Source of the DNA: Hartmannibacter diazotrophicus
GTDB lineage: Bacteria > Pseudomonadota > Alphaproteobacteria > Rhizobiales > Pleomorphomonadaceae
Direction: 5' to 3'
Length of the DNA: 64,000 nt
NCBI RefSeq assembly: GCF_900231165.1
Contig: NZ_LT960614.1
Span: forward strand, 1,796,550-1,860,549
Part shown: positions 51,493 through 61,305 of the stretch, piece by piece
Layout: the number at the start of each line of letters is the position of its first letter
Numbering within the stretch: the stretch's first letter is position 1
The notes under the pieces: generated by a model
Told to the model about the DNA's origin: nothing
The model's input: only the letters and a program-made list of their open reading frames with translations
Database searches by the model: none
Made by a program: the position numbers and the translations under genes

Positions 51493-51747
51493 CTAGGGAT
51501 CGACTGTGGCTGTTGGCTGCGGAAGCCGAATTGGGCGCTGCGAGGGCTCTGAGGTCTGCTGCTTCTCGAAGGCATCGTGGACGATGGCCTTGTTCCGTCT
51601 TTCAATGGCCGTGCCATGGGTCTCCGCGCCTGGGTCGGACGCCGTGATCTCGGCGTGCGCCGGTCCGGTGACGGCCAGAAATACTGAAGCGACAACCAGC
51701 CTGTGGCCCGCGCCTGCAAGGAGGGAGCGCGATGAAAAGAGAGACAT
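51493..51747 (-). CDS. Short exported protein, probably a truncated SnoaL/NTF2-like gene
   Basis: 84 aa: signal peptide (SLFSSRSLLAGAGHRLVVAS, cleavage near AHA), then ETHGTAIERRNKAIVHDAFE, which is the usual first helix of SnoaL/NTF2-like proteins, then a proline-rich unrelated end (RPIRLPQPTATVDP). The rest of the fold is missing, so a deletion or frameshift is likely. ATG 51747. It sits 41 bp after the aldo/keto reductase stop and 10 bp before the Atu4866-like gene. Confidence 0.55.
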   Translation of the reverse strand: MSLFSSRSLLAGAGHRLVVASVFLAVTGPAHAEITASDPGAETHGTAIERRNKAIVHDAFEKQQTSEPSQRPIRLPQPTATVDP

Positions 51748-51788
51748 GGGATCGTTCCTTTCGTTGGTATGCGGGGGCGGTTGGTCTT

Positions 51789-52847
51789 TCAGCTGCGGCG
51801 GGCCACGGAGGCGCCGCCGAAGATGAGCTGCTGAACCAGGGGGCGTTCCACGAAGCGGGCCGGGAATATCGGATCGGGTTCGCTGACCCGGTGCAGGCGA
51901 TCGAGCTGTTCTGGCAACAACGTCACCTCGAGAGCGCCCAGATTTTCCTCCGCCTGCGCGAGGGTTCGGGCGCCCATGATGGGCGACACGACCGCCGGGT
52001 TCGCGAGCGTCCATGCCAGCGCGATCTGGGATGGCGTCGATCCCACGTCCTCGGCCACAGCACGGACCTCCTGCGCGATCGCGATCGAGCGCTCGGTGAG
52101 ATGGCCTGAGGAGGCGATGACGCCCTTGCGGCTGGGAGACACCGCGGCCTCGCGCGAATCCTGGACGTCCGCCGTGGTGTATTTGCCGGCCAGCACGCCG
52201 CCACCCAGAGGCGACCAGGGCAGCACGCCGAGCCCCATGGCGGCTGCCATCGGCATGAGCTCATGCTCGACGGTGCGCTCCACTAGACTGTATTCGATCT
52301 GAAGCGCGACGAAGGGCGACCATCCGCGCAGATCGGCGAGGGTCTGCATTTCGGCGATCCGCCAGGCGGGCGTATTGCAGATCCCGACATAAAGGATCTT
52401 GCCGGACTGGACGAGGTCGTCGAGGGCCCGCATCACTTCGTCCGGCCGGGTCGTCATGTCCCATGCGTGGAGGTAGAAGAGATCGATCCGGTCGGTGGCG
52501 AGCTGCCTCAGGCTTTGCTCGATTGACCGCACCATGTTGAGGCGGTGGTTGCCGCCCGAGTTGGCGTTGCCGGGGTCGCGGGCCATCGTGAACTTTGTCG
52601 CGAGGACGAGCCGCTCCCGCTTGTCACCGATGAACGCACCGAGGAAGCGTTCAGCCGCTCCATTGGTGTAGTTCACCGAGGTATCGATGAAATTACCACC
52701 CTGATCGATGTAAAGATCGAAGATACGGCGGGCCTCGTTACTATCCGCACCCCAGCCCCAATCCGATCCGAACGTCATGGTGCCCAGGCTCAACGGCGAA
52801 ACACGCAAACCCGAGCGTCCCAGCAACCTGTAGTCAGTAAGTGTCAT
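51789..52847 (-). CDS. Aldo/keto reductase
   Basis: 352 aa, full length. The opening TDYRLLGRSGLRVSPLSLGT and the catalytic set (Asp in NFIDTSVNYTNG with Tyr, Lys in VLATKFT, His in FYLHAWD) are intact; the NADPH site is at PSQIALAWTLANPAVVSPIM. ATG 52847. It is divergent from the LysR gene at 52945, so probably under its control. Reduces aldehydes or ketones; the natural substrate is unknown. Confidence 0.9.
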   Translation of the reverse strand: MTLTDYRLLGRSGLRVSPLSLGTMTFGSDWGWGADSNEARRIFDLYIDQGGNFIDTSVNYTNGAAERFLGAFIGDKRERLVLATKFTMARDPGNANSGGNHRLNMVRSIEQSLRQLATDRIDLFYLHAWDMTTRPDEVMRALDDLVQSGKILYVGICNTPAWRIAEMQTLADLRGWSPFVALQIEYSLVERTVEHELMPMAAAMGLGVLPWSPLGGGVLAGKYTTADVQDSREAAVSPSRKGVIASSGHLTERSIAIAQEVRAVAEDVGSTPSQIALAWTLANPAVVSPIMGARTLAQAEENLGALEVTLLPEQLDRLHRVSEPDPIFPARFVERPLVQQLIFGGASVARRS

Positions 52848-52925
52848 TTTGGGTCCCTCTGAATTCTCCGGCCGAAAACTAGAGGCCGCCAGCACAGCGG
52901 ACAACTTGCCCAATCGTAACCATGC

Positions 52926-52944
52926 TGGTAATTTCAAGTTACCA
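52926..52944. promoter_or_regulatory. Inverted repeat at the LysR start, candidate operator
   Basis: TGGTAA-N7-TTACCA (52926-52944) ends directly at the LysR start codon, in the 97-bp divergent region with the aldo/keto reductase. It fits autorepression by the LysR protein. Confidence 0.5.
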
Positions 52945-53835
52945 ATGGCTATCGATCTCACTGGACTCTCTGTCTTTCTGGCCGTCGCGGAGATGCGGAG
53001 CTTCCGCGCGGCCGCGGAGCATCTGGGTGTCACCCGACCGGCGGTAAGCCAGTCCATCCGTCGCCTTGAGGATCGCCTTGGCGTCGCGCTGATCCAGCGA
53101 ACGACGCGAAGCGTCAGCCTGACCGAGGCCGGCGAGCAGCTTTTCCAGCGCGTGGCGCCGGCCATCGCCGAGGTCGGCCTGGCCTTGGACGCCGCGGCGG
53201 ATCGGGACGTCGCGCCGAGCGGCCTCTTGCGGCTGGCGGTGTCCTCGATCGCGGAACGTTTCATCTCGGGGCCACTGCTGGCCGGCTTCGCGCACGCCAA
53301 TCCGGCCGTTCAGATCGACGTGACCGTCACGGATGAGGAATTCGACATCGTGGCGGAGGGATATGATGCGGGGGTGCGGCTTGGCGAAGTGATCGACCAG
53401 GACATGATCGCCATCCCCGTGTCGGGCGAGCAGCGCCAGATCGTGGTTGCCGCACCGGTCTATATCGAGCGCTTCGGCAAACCTTCGCATCCGTCTGAAT
53501 TGGCGCAGCATCGCTGCATCGGCTGGCGTCCGGCGCCGCAGACGGCGCCTTACCGCTGGGAGTTTGGCGAAGAAGGGCGCGAGTATGACGTCGCCGTCAA
53601 TCCTGAGATCACCACCAATGACATGTTGCTGATGATCCGCACGGCCTGCGCCGGGGGAGGCATAACCTTCGGCATGGAGGAGACCTTCAGGCCCTATGTT
53701 CTGTCCGGCCAGTTGGTGCCAATCCTCGAAGACTATTGCCCGCCCTTTGCGGGCTTCTTCCTGTATTTCCCAAACCGGCGGAATCTAGCCCCAAAGCTTC
53801 GGGCCCTGGTCGACCACGTAAAGCGGTGGCGATAG
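52945..53835 (+). CDS. LysR family regulator, divergent from aldo/keto reductase
   Basis: 296 aa. HTH: IDLTGLSVFLAVAEMRSFRA, GVTRPAVSQSIRRLEDRLG and ALIQRTTRSVSLTEAG. The ligand domain has FDIVAEGYDAGVRLGE, as in the two paralogues at 44064 and 46539. ATG 52945 immediately follows the palindrome TGGTAA/TTACCA. An upstream in-frame extension (to 52849) crosses the promoter and is rejected. Probable regulator of the aldo/keto reductase operon. Confidence 0.88.
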   Translation: MAIDLTGLSVFLAVAEMRSFRAAAEHLGVTRPAVSQSIRRLEDRLGVALIQRTTRSVSLTEAGEQLFQRVAPAIAEVGLALDAAADRDVAPSGLLRLAVSSIAERFISGPLLAGFAHANPAVQIDVTVTDEEFDIVAEGYDAGVRLGEVIDQDMIAIPVSGEQRQIVVAAPVYIERFGKPSHPSELAQHRCIGWRPAPQTAPYRWEFGEEGREYDVAVNPEITTNDMLLMIRTACAGGGITFGMEETFRPYVLSGQLVPILEDYCPPFAGFFLYFPNRRNLAPKLRALVDHVKRWR

Positions 53836-53950
53836 CGCCAAGGATCGACCGGGGGCGGCTCTGGCCTGTTGCCGCAAGCGTCGGGACGGTTGGAAAACGG
53901 CCTGTCGCCACATGCCCCGGTCGCGAGTGCGGATCCCCAGTCGCCGCAGT

Positions 53951-54106
53951 TCACCAGGCCGTCGCCGTTGGCCCTGATTCCGTAGCGGAGCGCCAGTCGG
54001 TGACGAGCGCCTCAGGCTTGTCGGAGCGGCGGCGAACCAGCACGAGATGTTGGCCGCGGGCGGCGAGATGGCTGGCATAAACCGCGCCGAGGCCTGCCGT
54101 GAGCGC
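53951..54106 (-). pseudogene. N-terminal remnant of an SDR gene
   Basis: From 54106 the frame reads ALTAGLGAVYASHLAARGQH, LVLVRRRSDKPEALVTDW and ends at a TGA at 53951. GLGAVYASHLAARGQHLVLV is the Rossmann cofactor part of a short-chain dehydrogenase; the catalytic half is missing. No start codon in register. The rest of the 53836-54226 gap shows only the TetR control region. Confidence 0.55.
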
Positions 54107-54167
54107 GGGTTGCGAGATCCTTGGACAGGACCATTCCCGGTGAGCCTTGAAGACAGGGCGATCACGA

Positions 54168-54212
54168 ATAGATGATGATCGACATCTTTTTTAGAGGATT
54201 ATGGTCATCTAT
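54168..54212 (+). promoter_or_regulatory. Inverted repeat upstream of the TetR gene
   Basis: ATAGATGA (54168-54175) and TCATCTAT (54205-54212) match perfectly, flanking the probable TetR promoter; a smaller GATG..CATC repeat is nested at the left. Candidate autoregulatory operator. Confidence 0.45.
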
Positions 54213-54235
54213 ATGTAGAGAAGAAGGTGCCGAAC

Positions 54236-54886
54236 ATGCGAAACAGCCAAGCTGAGAAAGACAGGAACCGCCGCCGCATCCTCGCTGCCGCCGCGCCCCT
54301 TTTTCGCGAGCGCGGTGTGCAGGGGGTGTCGGTCGCCGACGTCATGCAGGCCGCAGGAATGACGCATGGAGGGTTCTATCGGCACTTCGCCGACAAGGAC
54401 GCTCTCGTTGCCGAAGCGCTGGAAATCAGCGCGGAACAGCGCGCGAACGAGCGGCAGAACGCCGGGCTGAACGATCTTGCCGCCTATGCCACGGCTTATC
54501 TTTCGCCAACGCATCGCGAACAGCGTGGCGAGGGGTGCATGTTCGCCGCGCTCGGTTCGGAGATCGTGCGCGGACCGGATAGCGGGCGTCACGCCATGAC
54601 CGAGGTGATGCGCAAGCTGATCGAGACGCTGTCTGAAACCGCCGCAGGGCGCAATCCGCAGGAGCGGCGCCGGGCAGCGCTGGCGAGCTGGTCGGCCATG
54701 GTCGGCGCACTGACCCTGTCGCGGCTCTCCGACGATCCCGTGCTCGCCGATGAGCTTCTCGAAGCGACCCTCAAGTTGATTGTCACCCGCCAGAGCCGCA
54801 AGGCGCCGGCCGACGGCTCTGCCGCGCAAAAGGCCTCTTCATCGACCCCGGCCAAACCACCTGAACCACAGGGATCCCTGCTTTAA
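54236..54886 (+). CDS. TetR family transcriptional regulator
   Basis: 216 aa. HTH: RRRILAAAAPLFRERGVQGV, SVADVMQAAGMTHGGFYRHF and ADKDALVAEAL; the C-terminal ligand domain is helical, with a low-complexity end (KASSSTPAKPPEPQGSLL). ATG 54236 with AGAAGG upstream; GTG 54227 is an alternative. Followed at 44 bp by the old-yellow-enzyme gene, which is probably its target, as in NemR-type electrophile sensors. Confidence 0.88.
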   Translation: MRNSQAEKDRNRRRILAAAAPLFRERGVQGVSVADVMQAAGMTHGGFYRHFADKDALVAEALEISAEQRANERQNAGLNDLAAYATAYLSPTHREQRGEGCMFAALGSEIVRGPDSGRHAMTEVMRKLIETLSETAAGRNPQERRRAALASWSAMVGALTLSRLSDDPVLADELLEATLKLIVTRQSRKAPADGSAAQKASSSTPAKPPEPQGSLL

Positions 54887-54930
54887 GGCGCGGCGCTTTG
54901 CGGCGGCTTCCGTTTCAAAGGACACCACAG

Positions 54931-56025
<1,095 letters not shown>

Positions 56026-56194
56026 CGGCGCGTCAAGCATTTCGCCGCCTTCGCCGAACTTTCCCGAAGTCCGGCCCGCAGTTTTGTCGCCCGTCGAAGG
56101 AGCGAAGGTTCCACTTACATGACGGCGGGCCGGGCCAGAGCAATATCCGACAGGCTGCATCCTGCGGCTGCGGAACAACCATGGAGCAACGATC

Positions 56195-56545
56195 ATGTCG
56201 ACCTACCTCATCAACCACCTTCGCATCCCGGGCGATGTGCCCAACCTTTCCGCCCTCGATTATCTGGATCAGGTCGAGGCGACGGTCGCGCCCTATGGCG
56301 GGAAGTGGCTGGCGATGGGACCGGCGACCGTCACGGAAGGCACCTGGCCGGGTGCGGTCGTGCTGATGGAGTTTCCGAGCCGGGAGCAGGCCGACAACTG
56401 GTACAACTCGGCAGCCTATCAGAAAATCCTCCCGCTCCGCGTGAATAGCGCGATCTCCGATATCGTGTTGATTGACGAGTTACCCGAGGGCTTCACCGTC
56501 AAGGCCTATGCAGCGGACGTTCGCCGCCAGATCACGGGCGGCTGA
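56195..56545 (+). CDS. DUF1330 family protein
   Basis: 116 aa: LINHLRIPGDVPNLSALDYL, AVVLMEFPSREQADNWYNSA and AYQKILPLRVNSAISDIVLI are characteristic of DUF1330 dimeric barrels. ATG 56195 after GGAGCAACG. Separate from the copy at 39270, with which it shares only the family pattern. Probably co-transcribed with the old-yellow-enzyme gene (170-bp gap). Role uncertain. Confidence 0.8.
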   Translation: MSTYLINHLRIPGDVPNLSALDYLDQVEATVAPYGGKWLAMGPATVTEGTWPGAVVLMEFPSREQADNWYNSAAYQKILPLRVNSAISDIVLIDELPEGFTVKAYAADVRRQITGG

Positions 56546-56691
56546 GCGCGGAAGACGCGCCTTTTCACGGTCGGCCGCACGGTGAGCGGCCTTCCGCTTT
56601 CCGTTGAAGGGGCGCGTCGCGGCGGCAGAATCCGGTCGTGCATCCATGTGTTCTCGTCCATCGACACCGCCGGTCAAAAGGAAACGAAATC

Positions 56692-57035
56692 ATGATGAAC
56701 AGGCGCACGTTCTCCGCCGCGCTTGCCGCCGGCGCCGCTGCGTCTCTCATCTCCACCCGCAGCAACGCCGCGAGGTCTACGCCGGTGACGGCACGCAACG
56801 TGGTCCTCGTGCATGGGCTGTTCGCGGATGGATCATGCAGGTCGTCTGGCGTTCCAGGCCGATTTGGTATGCCGCCTCGACGGAAGATCGCACGATCAAC
56901 CCGGATTTCGAACGCTTCATGGCCAAGCGCATGGGCGCCAGGACCATCGAACTGAAGTCCAGCCACCTGTCGCTGATCTCCCATCCCGACGAGATCACCC
57001 GCCTCATCCTTGAGGCTGCCGGACATCAAGCCTGA
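56692..57035 (+). pseudogene. Exported alpha/beta hydrolase gene with internal deletion and frameshift
   Basis: From ATG 56692: MMNRRTFSAALAAGAAASLI (Tat signal), then VTARNVVLVHGLFADGSC, the first strand of an alpha/beta hydrolase. The frame is then lost. Another frame resumes with the family C-terminus: RPIWYAASTEDRTINPDFER, FMAKRMGARTIELKSSHLSL, ISHPDEITRLILEAAG. The central part, including the nucleophile serine, is deleted. Nonfunctional. Confidence 0.75.
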
Positions 57036-57339
57036 AGGCTCGGCTCCGAAGGTCGAGCGCCGAAGTTGTTGAAAAAGCCGGCGTTGCTGCGGCTATAAAG
57101 TGCTGCTTCAATCGTCCTTGGGCGGAGAGTATCGGTACTTTGGATGTCGGATTTGACGTGGTGCGTCGAGAGCCGATGGTCGTCGATGCCATGTCCGCAA
57201 ACGGAGGTGAAGTCCCGCTAGGGCAGCGCCTTGCCGTCATGCAGGCTTGGGTGCGAGCGCACCGTCTCCTGCCGGTTCGACCGACATGCCTTCGGAATTT
57301 TCCCCCCCGCTCTCTCCTTAAGCGGAATGACCCGGAACG

Positions 57340-57813
57340 CTACCGAAGCGTCTCCAGAACGGCGGTCATGGCAGCGACGACCATGGAGTGATCCTCCGCC
57401 GAGGCAAGGCCGGAAACGGTGATCGCGCCGATGACGCCGACGCCGGCGACACGGATCGGAACGCTGCCGCCGTGGGCGGCGTATGTGATGAGGTCGAGGC
57501 CGAGTTCCGGGCCAACCGTCTTTCCCGCTTCCTTCAGCCGCCGTCCTCCCAGCATGGAGGAACAATGCATGCGCAGGGCGAAGTTGCTCTTCCTCAGCGC
57601 CCATTGGTCGTTGTCGGGTGCGCTTCCGGCAAGGGCCGCGTGAAACAGGGTGCGGTCTGGCGTCCGGATGTCGATGACGATCGGCGCCTTGTTTGCCTTG
57701 CCTGCTTCGACCAGCGCCATGCCGATCATGATCGCCGTATCCTCGTCGAACGTCTTGAACACCAGATCGGCTTCCTGCTGTTCGAGGTCCTTGATACTCA
57801 AAGCTGTGGCCAT
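57340..57813 (-). CDS. UPF0303 / heme-degrading-domain (DUF336) protein
   Basis: 157 aa UPF0303 (GlcG/HbpS-like) protein: FDEDTAIMIGMALVEAGKAN, KAPIVIDIRTPDRTLFHAAL and GSVPIRVAGVGVIGAITVSG with the end HSMVVAAMTAVLETL. ATG 57813 follows GAGGACTGAC; an ATG at 57828 is possible. The function is poorly defined; relatives bind haem or small molecules. It is divergent from the Gfo/Idh/MocA gene. Confidence 0.85.
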   Translation of the reverse strand: MATALSIKDLEQQEADLVFKTFDEDTAIMIGMALVEAGKANKAPIVIDIRTPDRTLFHAALAGSAPDNDQWALRKSNFALRMHCSSMLGGRRLKEAGKTVGPELGLDLITYAAHGGSVPIRVAGVGVIGAITVSGLASAEDHSMVVAAMTAVLETLR

Positions 57814-57934
57814 GTCAGTCCTCGTCAATCTCGGTCGGCGGATCGTTGGGATCGGTATGGAAGATGGGCTACCGTCCGATATGGGGTAAACCGACTGGAT
57901 GCCTCATCGCCGCCCCAGAAGAAAGGTCCGAAAC

Positions 57935-58957
57935 GTGCCGGAACTCAAAGTCGGTCTCATCGGGTTCGGTCTTGCCGGCTCGGTCTTTCATGCGCCGCTC
58001 ATTGCCAGCGAGCCGCGCTTCGAACTGGCGGCGGTGGCAACGTCACGCACGCTGCCGGCCGAATTCGCCAGGGCCGAGACCGTCGCCGATCCGCTGGCGC
58101 TCATCGCAGACCCGGCGATCGACCTCGTCGTCATCGCCTCGCCGAACGCCAGCCACGCTCCTCTGGCGCGTGCGGCCCTGATGGCCGGCAAGCATGTCGT
58201 CGTCGACAAGCCGTTCACCATCGACGTTCGCGAAGCGGACGCGCTCATCGATCTGGCGCGGCTGAAGGAGCGTCATCTCTCCGTGTTCCAGAACCGGCGC
58301 TGGGATGGAAATTTCCTCACCGTCCGGCAATTGCTGGACGAAGGCGCCATCGGCGAGGTTCGCTATTGCGAAATTCACTACGACCGGTTCCGTCCGGAAC
58401 TCAAGGCCGGCTGGCGCGAGACCCTTATCCCGGGAGCAGGGACCCTCTACAATCTCGGTCCGCACCTGCTGGACCAGGCTTTGTGCCTGTTCGGCAAACC
58501 CCGTTCGGTGCTGGCCGACATCGCGATCCAGCGCGAGGGCGCCGAGGTCGACGACTATGTCCACATCGTCCTCGACTACGGCCGTCTTCGTGTCGTTCTG
58601 CATGCCTCCACGCTGGTGCCGAAAGAGGGGCCCCGACTGATCGCGCACGGCAAGAGTGAAAGCCTCTATCAGTTCGGCATGGACCCGCAGGAACCCCAGT
58701 TGGCTGCGGGGCTGCGGCCCGGACAGCCCGGATGGGGCGAGGCCGAGGACGTCTCGGTCGTTGTCGGCGCTGGCGAGAGCGAACGGACGATGCCCGTCAG
58801 GCCGGGCGCCTACGAATGCTTCTACCGCGCGGTGGCCGCGTCCATTCTCGATGGCGCTCCGCCGCCCGTCACGCTGGACGACGCGCATACCCTGATGACG
58901 ATGATAGAAGCCGCGCGCCGCAGCGCGGTGGAGGGGCGCAAGATCGCACTCGCCTGA
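57935..58957 (+). CDS. Gfo/Idh/MocA family oxidoreductase
   Basis: 340 aa. LKVGLIGFGLAGSVFHAPLI is the Rossmann NAD(P) loop; VVVDKPFTIDVREA carries the EKP-equivalent Lys-Pro (DKP). The C-terminal domain (HYDRFRPELKAGWRETLIPG, AGTLYNLGPHLLDQAL) has the catalytic HLLDQ motif. The start is GTG 57935 with AAGG upstream, giving the full domain. Likely oxidises a sugar or cyclitol; the substrate is unknown. A second member starts near the window end (63732). Confidence 0.88.
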   Translation: MPELKVGLIGFGLAGSVFHAPLIASEPRFELAAVATSRTLPAEFARAETVADPLALIADPAIDLVVIASPNASHAPLARAALMAGKHVVVDKPFTIDVREADALIDLARLKERHLSVFQNRRWDGNFLTVRQLLDEGAIGEVRYCEIHYDRFRPELKAGWRETLIPGAGTLYNLGPHLLDQALCLFGKPRSVLADIAIQREGAEVDDYVHIVLDYGRLRVVLHASTLVPKEGPRLIAHGKSESLYQFGMDPQEPQLAAGLRPGQPGWGEAEDVSVVVGAGESERTMPVRPGAYECFYRAVAASILDGAPPPVTLDDAHTLMTMIEAARRSAVEGRKIALA

Positions 58958-59071
58958 TTGGGGATATCCGGTCCCCAGAAAGCCCGCCTTATTCAGATCG
59001 AGCGGGCCTTTCCTTGGGAAAGGAGCCGCAAACGCTCTGCATTCAACCGCATTTAAGCAATGCGCTTGAGA

Positions 59072-60274
59072 TCATGCGGCAAAGGCTCTGCGGCGAGCGT
59101 CGAAAAGGGTGACGCCGAAAACCAGAATGCCGGCGCAAGCCAGAAATGCGCCAACGAGCCCCGTCGAGGCGAAGCCCTGGCCTGACGCGATGGCCATGCC
59201 GCCGAGCCAGGCGCCGAGGGCGTTGGCGATGTTGAAGGCCGAATGATTGAGCGCGGCGGCAAGCGTCTGTGCATCCGCGGCAACGTCCATCAGGCGTGTC
59301 TGCAGGGCAGGGCCGAGCGCCACCGAGCCGCCGACCAGAAACGACATCAGCGAGATCATGACCGCATTTGCGGCGGTCAGGTAGAAGAGAAGGCCAACCG
59401 CACCGCTCCAGACCAGGACGCCGAAGATCGTCGCCATCAACGCCTTGTCGGCAAAGCGCGAGCCGATCGTGTTGCCGAGGATCATGCCGGCGCCGAACAG
59501 CGCCATGAGCATCGGAACCGCGCTCTCCGAAAGGCCGGCAACGCCGGTTGCCGTCGGCGCGATGTAGCTGAAGACGGCAAAGAGGCCGCCGAACCCGACA
59601 GCGCCGATCATCAGTGTCAGGAGAACCTGGGAGTTCTTGAGGGCACCCAGCTCGCGCAGCGGGCTTGCGTCGTGCGGAACGTCGTCCTTGGGCAGGAGGA
59701 GCCAGATGAGACACGCCGTCAAGGCGCCCAGAATGCCGACGGCGTCGAAGAGAATGCGCCATTCGAACGTCTGTCCGGCCCAGGTTGCCACGGGCGTTCC
59801 GACGAGGGTTGCGACGGAAAGCCCGAGCATGACCATGCCGACGGCCCGGGCACGTCGGTCGACCGTGACCATCGAGGCGGCCACCAGCGCCGCGACGCCG
59901 AAATAAGCGCCGTGCGGCAGACCGCTGAAGAAGCGCAGAACGGTGAAAGACGTGAAGTCCGGCGCGAAAGCGCTTGCGACATTGCCGACGGCGAATATCG
60001 CCATCAGGCCGAGAAGCAGCGTCTTGCGGGGAAGCTTGGCCGAGAGCACGGCGATCAATGGAGCGCCGACGACGACGCCGAGCGCATAGGCGCTGATGGC
60101 ATGCCCTGCCTCGGCCGTCGTGACCCCCATGCCTTCGGCAAGCGTCGGCAACAGGCCCATGATCGCGAACTCGCCCGTGCCGATGGCAAAACTGCCGACG
60201 GCAAGCGCCAGGATCACGAGCCCCGCCTCCATGCGCGAGGTGTCCCGGGAGGCGGTCTGGTCCGGCAGCGTCAA
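59072..60274 (-). CDS. DHA1-type MFS transporter
   Basis: 400 aa with 12 predicted helices. GEFAIMGLLPTLAEGMGVTT, LSAKLPRKTLLLGLMAIFAV and LRFFSGLPHGAYFGVAALVA are typical of the AraJ/YdhP group of drug/arabinose-type exporters. TTG 60274 follows AAGGAC and is the best start; Met15 at 60232 is an alternative. It is convergent with the Gfo/Idh gene. Probable exporter of a sugar, amino acid or drug. Confidence 0.85.
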   Translation of the reverse strand: MTLPDQTASRDTSRMEAGLVILALAVGSFAIGTGEFAIMGLLPTLAEGMGVTTAEAGHAISAYALGVVVGAPLIAVLSAKLPRKTLLLGLMAIFAVGNVASAFAPDFTSFTVLRFFSGLPHGAYFGVAALVAASMVTVDRRARAVGMVMLGLSVATLVGTPVATWAGQTFEWRILFDAVGILGALTACLIWLLLPKDDVPHDASPLRELGALKNSQVLLTLMIGAVGFGGLFAVFSYIAPTATGVAGLSESAVPMLMALFGAGMILGNTIGSRFADKALMATIFGVLVWSGAVGLLFYLTAANAVMISLMSFLVGGSVALGPALQTRLMDVAADAQTLAAALNHSAFNIANALGAWLGGMAIASGQGFASTGLVGAFLACAGILVFGVTLFDARRRAFAA

Positions 60275-60849
60275 TCGAATGTCCTTCGCAGGGCGGAAAA
60301 GCCGCGTTATGCACAGCTGCAGCTTCTGTAGGGTCGGCTACCGGACAATAAGCCCTGCTTCTCAATTCGAGGGCTGCGAAATCCGCATGCAGGCGGTGCC
60401 GGGATCGCATGGCGGCTCTCGCGCCGCCCACAAGAGCCTGCCGCTCAAGGCGCCGGACGACGGTCTTCCGGCAAGCGGAGAAACAAGTGCCCGAACGGGT
60501 TCGCCCGGATCGGGCATTTTTCGTCAAGGTGGCGCTGCATGCCATGGCGAGCCCGTCCGAAGGCCGAATGCATTAGCGGCATTGATGAGAGTTATCGAAA
60601 TGCCGGCACTGGTCATCGGGTCGAAGGTTTCTACATTGAAACAGATCGAATGAGCGGTCGATGACGTGACCAGGCGCGGCGTCCATGACCCCGCGGTGTC
60701 ACGGCTTTCAAGAGCTTTCGGACGATGGCGGCAGATCCGTCCTTGTTCCCCACGGTTCCGCGCAGTGTCTGCCGGGAACCTTCAGCGTTTTGAGCAATCA
60801 AAGGCGGCGCATTGGCTCGCTTCGATTGTGGTATGCGGAGACGAATTCC
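60275..60849. other. 575-bp stretch without a recognised gene
   Basis: No family-like protein is seen on either strand; only short frames in high-GC sequence. It must hold the promoter of the isoquinoline oxidoreductase-like operon, and has a strong plus-strand hairpin at 60488-60521. Confidence 0.5.
60488..60521 (+). terminator. Orphan intrinsic terminator-like hairpin
   Basis: GCCCGA and TCGGGC (60489-60494 with 60510-60515) plus an inner GGG/CCC stem, followed by A and five T. No plus-strand gene lies upstream, so it may be an attenuator in the leader of the next operon or the end of a lost gene. Confidence 0.5.
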
Positions 60850-61302
60850 ATGGTTGCATTCACCATCAATGGATCACCTCACACATTCGACGGCGATCCG
60901 GAAATGCCGTTGCTCTGGTTCCTTCGCGACGTGGCGGGCCTGACGGGGACGAAGTTCGGATGCGGCGAGGCGCTGTGTGGCGCGTGCACCGTCCATCTCG
61001 ACGGGATTGCGGTCCGTTCCTGCCAGACCTTCATGAGCGATATCGACGGTACGGAGGTCGTGACCATCGAAGGTCTCTCCCCCGATGGCATGCACCCCGT
61101 CCAGAAGGCATGGCGGGATCTGAATGTCGCCCAATGCGGCTACTGCCAGGTCGGCCAGATCATGCAGGCGGCCTCCCTTCTCAATGATACGCCGAACCCC
61201 ACCGACGACGACATCGACACGGCGATGAGCGGCAACATCTGCCGTTGCGGGACCTATCCCCGCATCCGCGCCGCCATCAAGCTCGCAGCCGCGGGGGAAT
61301 GA
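60850..61302 (+). CDS. Isoquinoline 1-oxidoreductase-like [2Fe-2S] subunit
   Basis: 150 aa: the N-terminal plant-ferredoxin [2Fe-2S] site [17 protein letters not shown] (with the fourth Cys in RSCQTF) and the C-terminal [2Fe-2S] site with [10 protein letters not shown] and [10 protein letters not shown]. This is the small subunit (IorA/XdhC-type) of molybdenum hydroxylases of the xanthine oxidase family. ATG 60850. The catalytic subunit gene follows after 3 bp. Electrons would pass from the Mo site through these clusters to a carrier such as a cytochrome c. Confidence 0.9.
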   Translation: MVAFTINGSPHTFDGDPEMPLLWFLRDVAGLTGTKFGCGEALCGACTVHLDGIAVRSCQTFMSDIDGTEVVTIEGLSPDGMHPVQKAWRDLNVAQCGYCQVGQIMQAASLLNDTPNPTDDDIDTAMSGNICRCGTYPRIRAAIKLAAAGE

Positions 61303-61305
61303 GCC

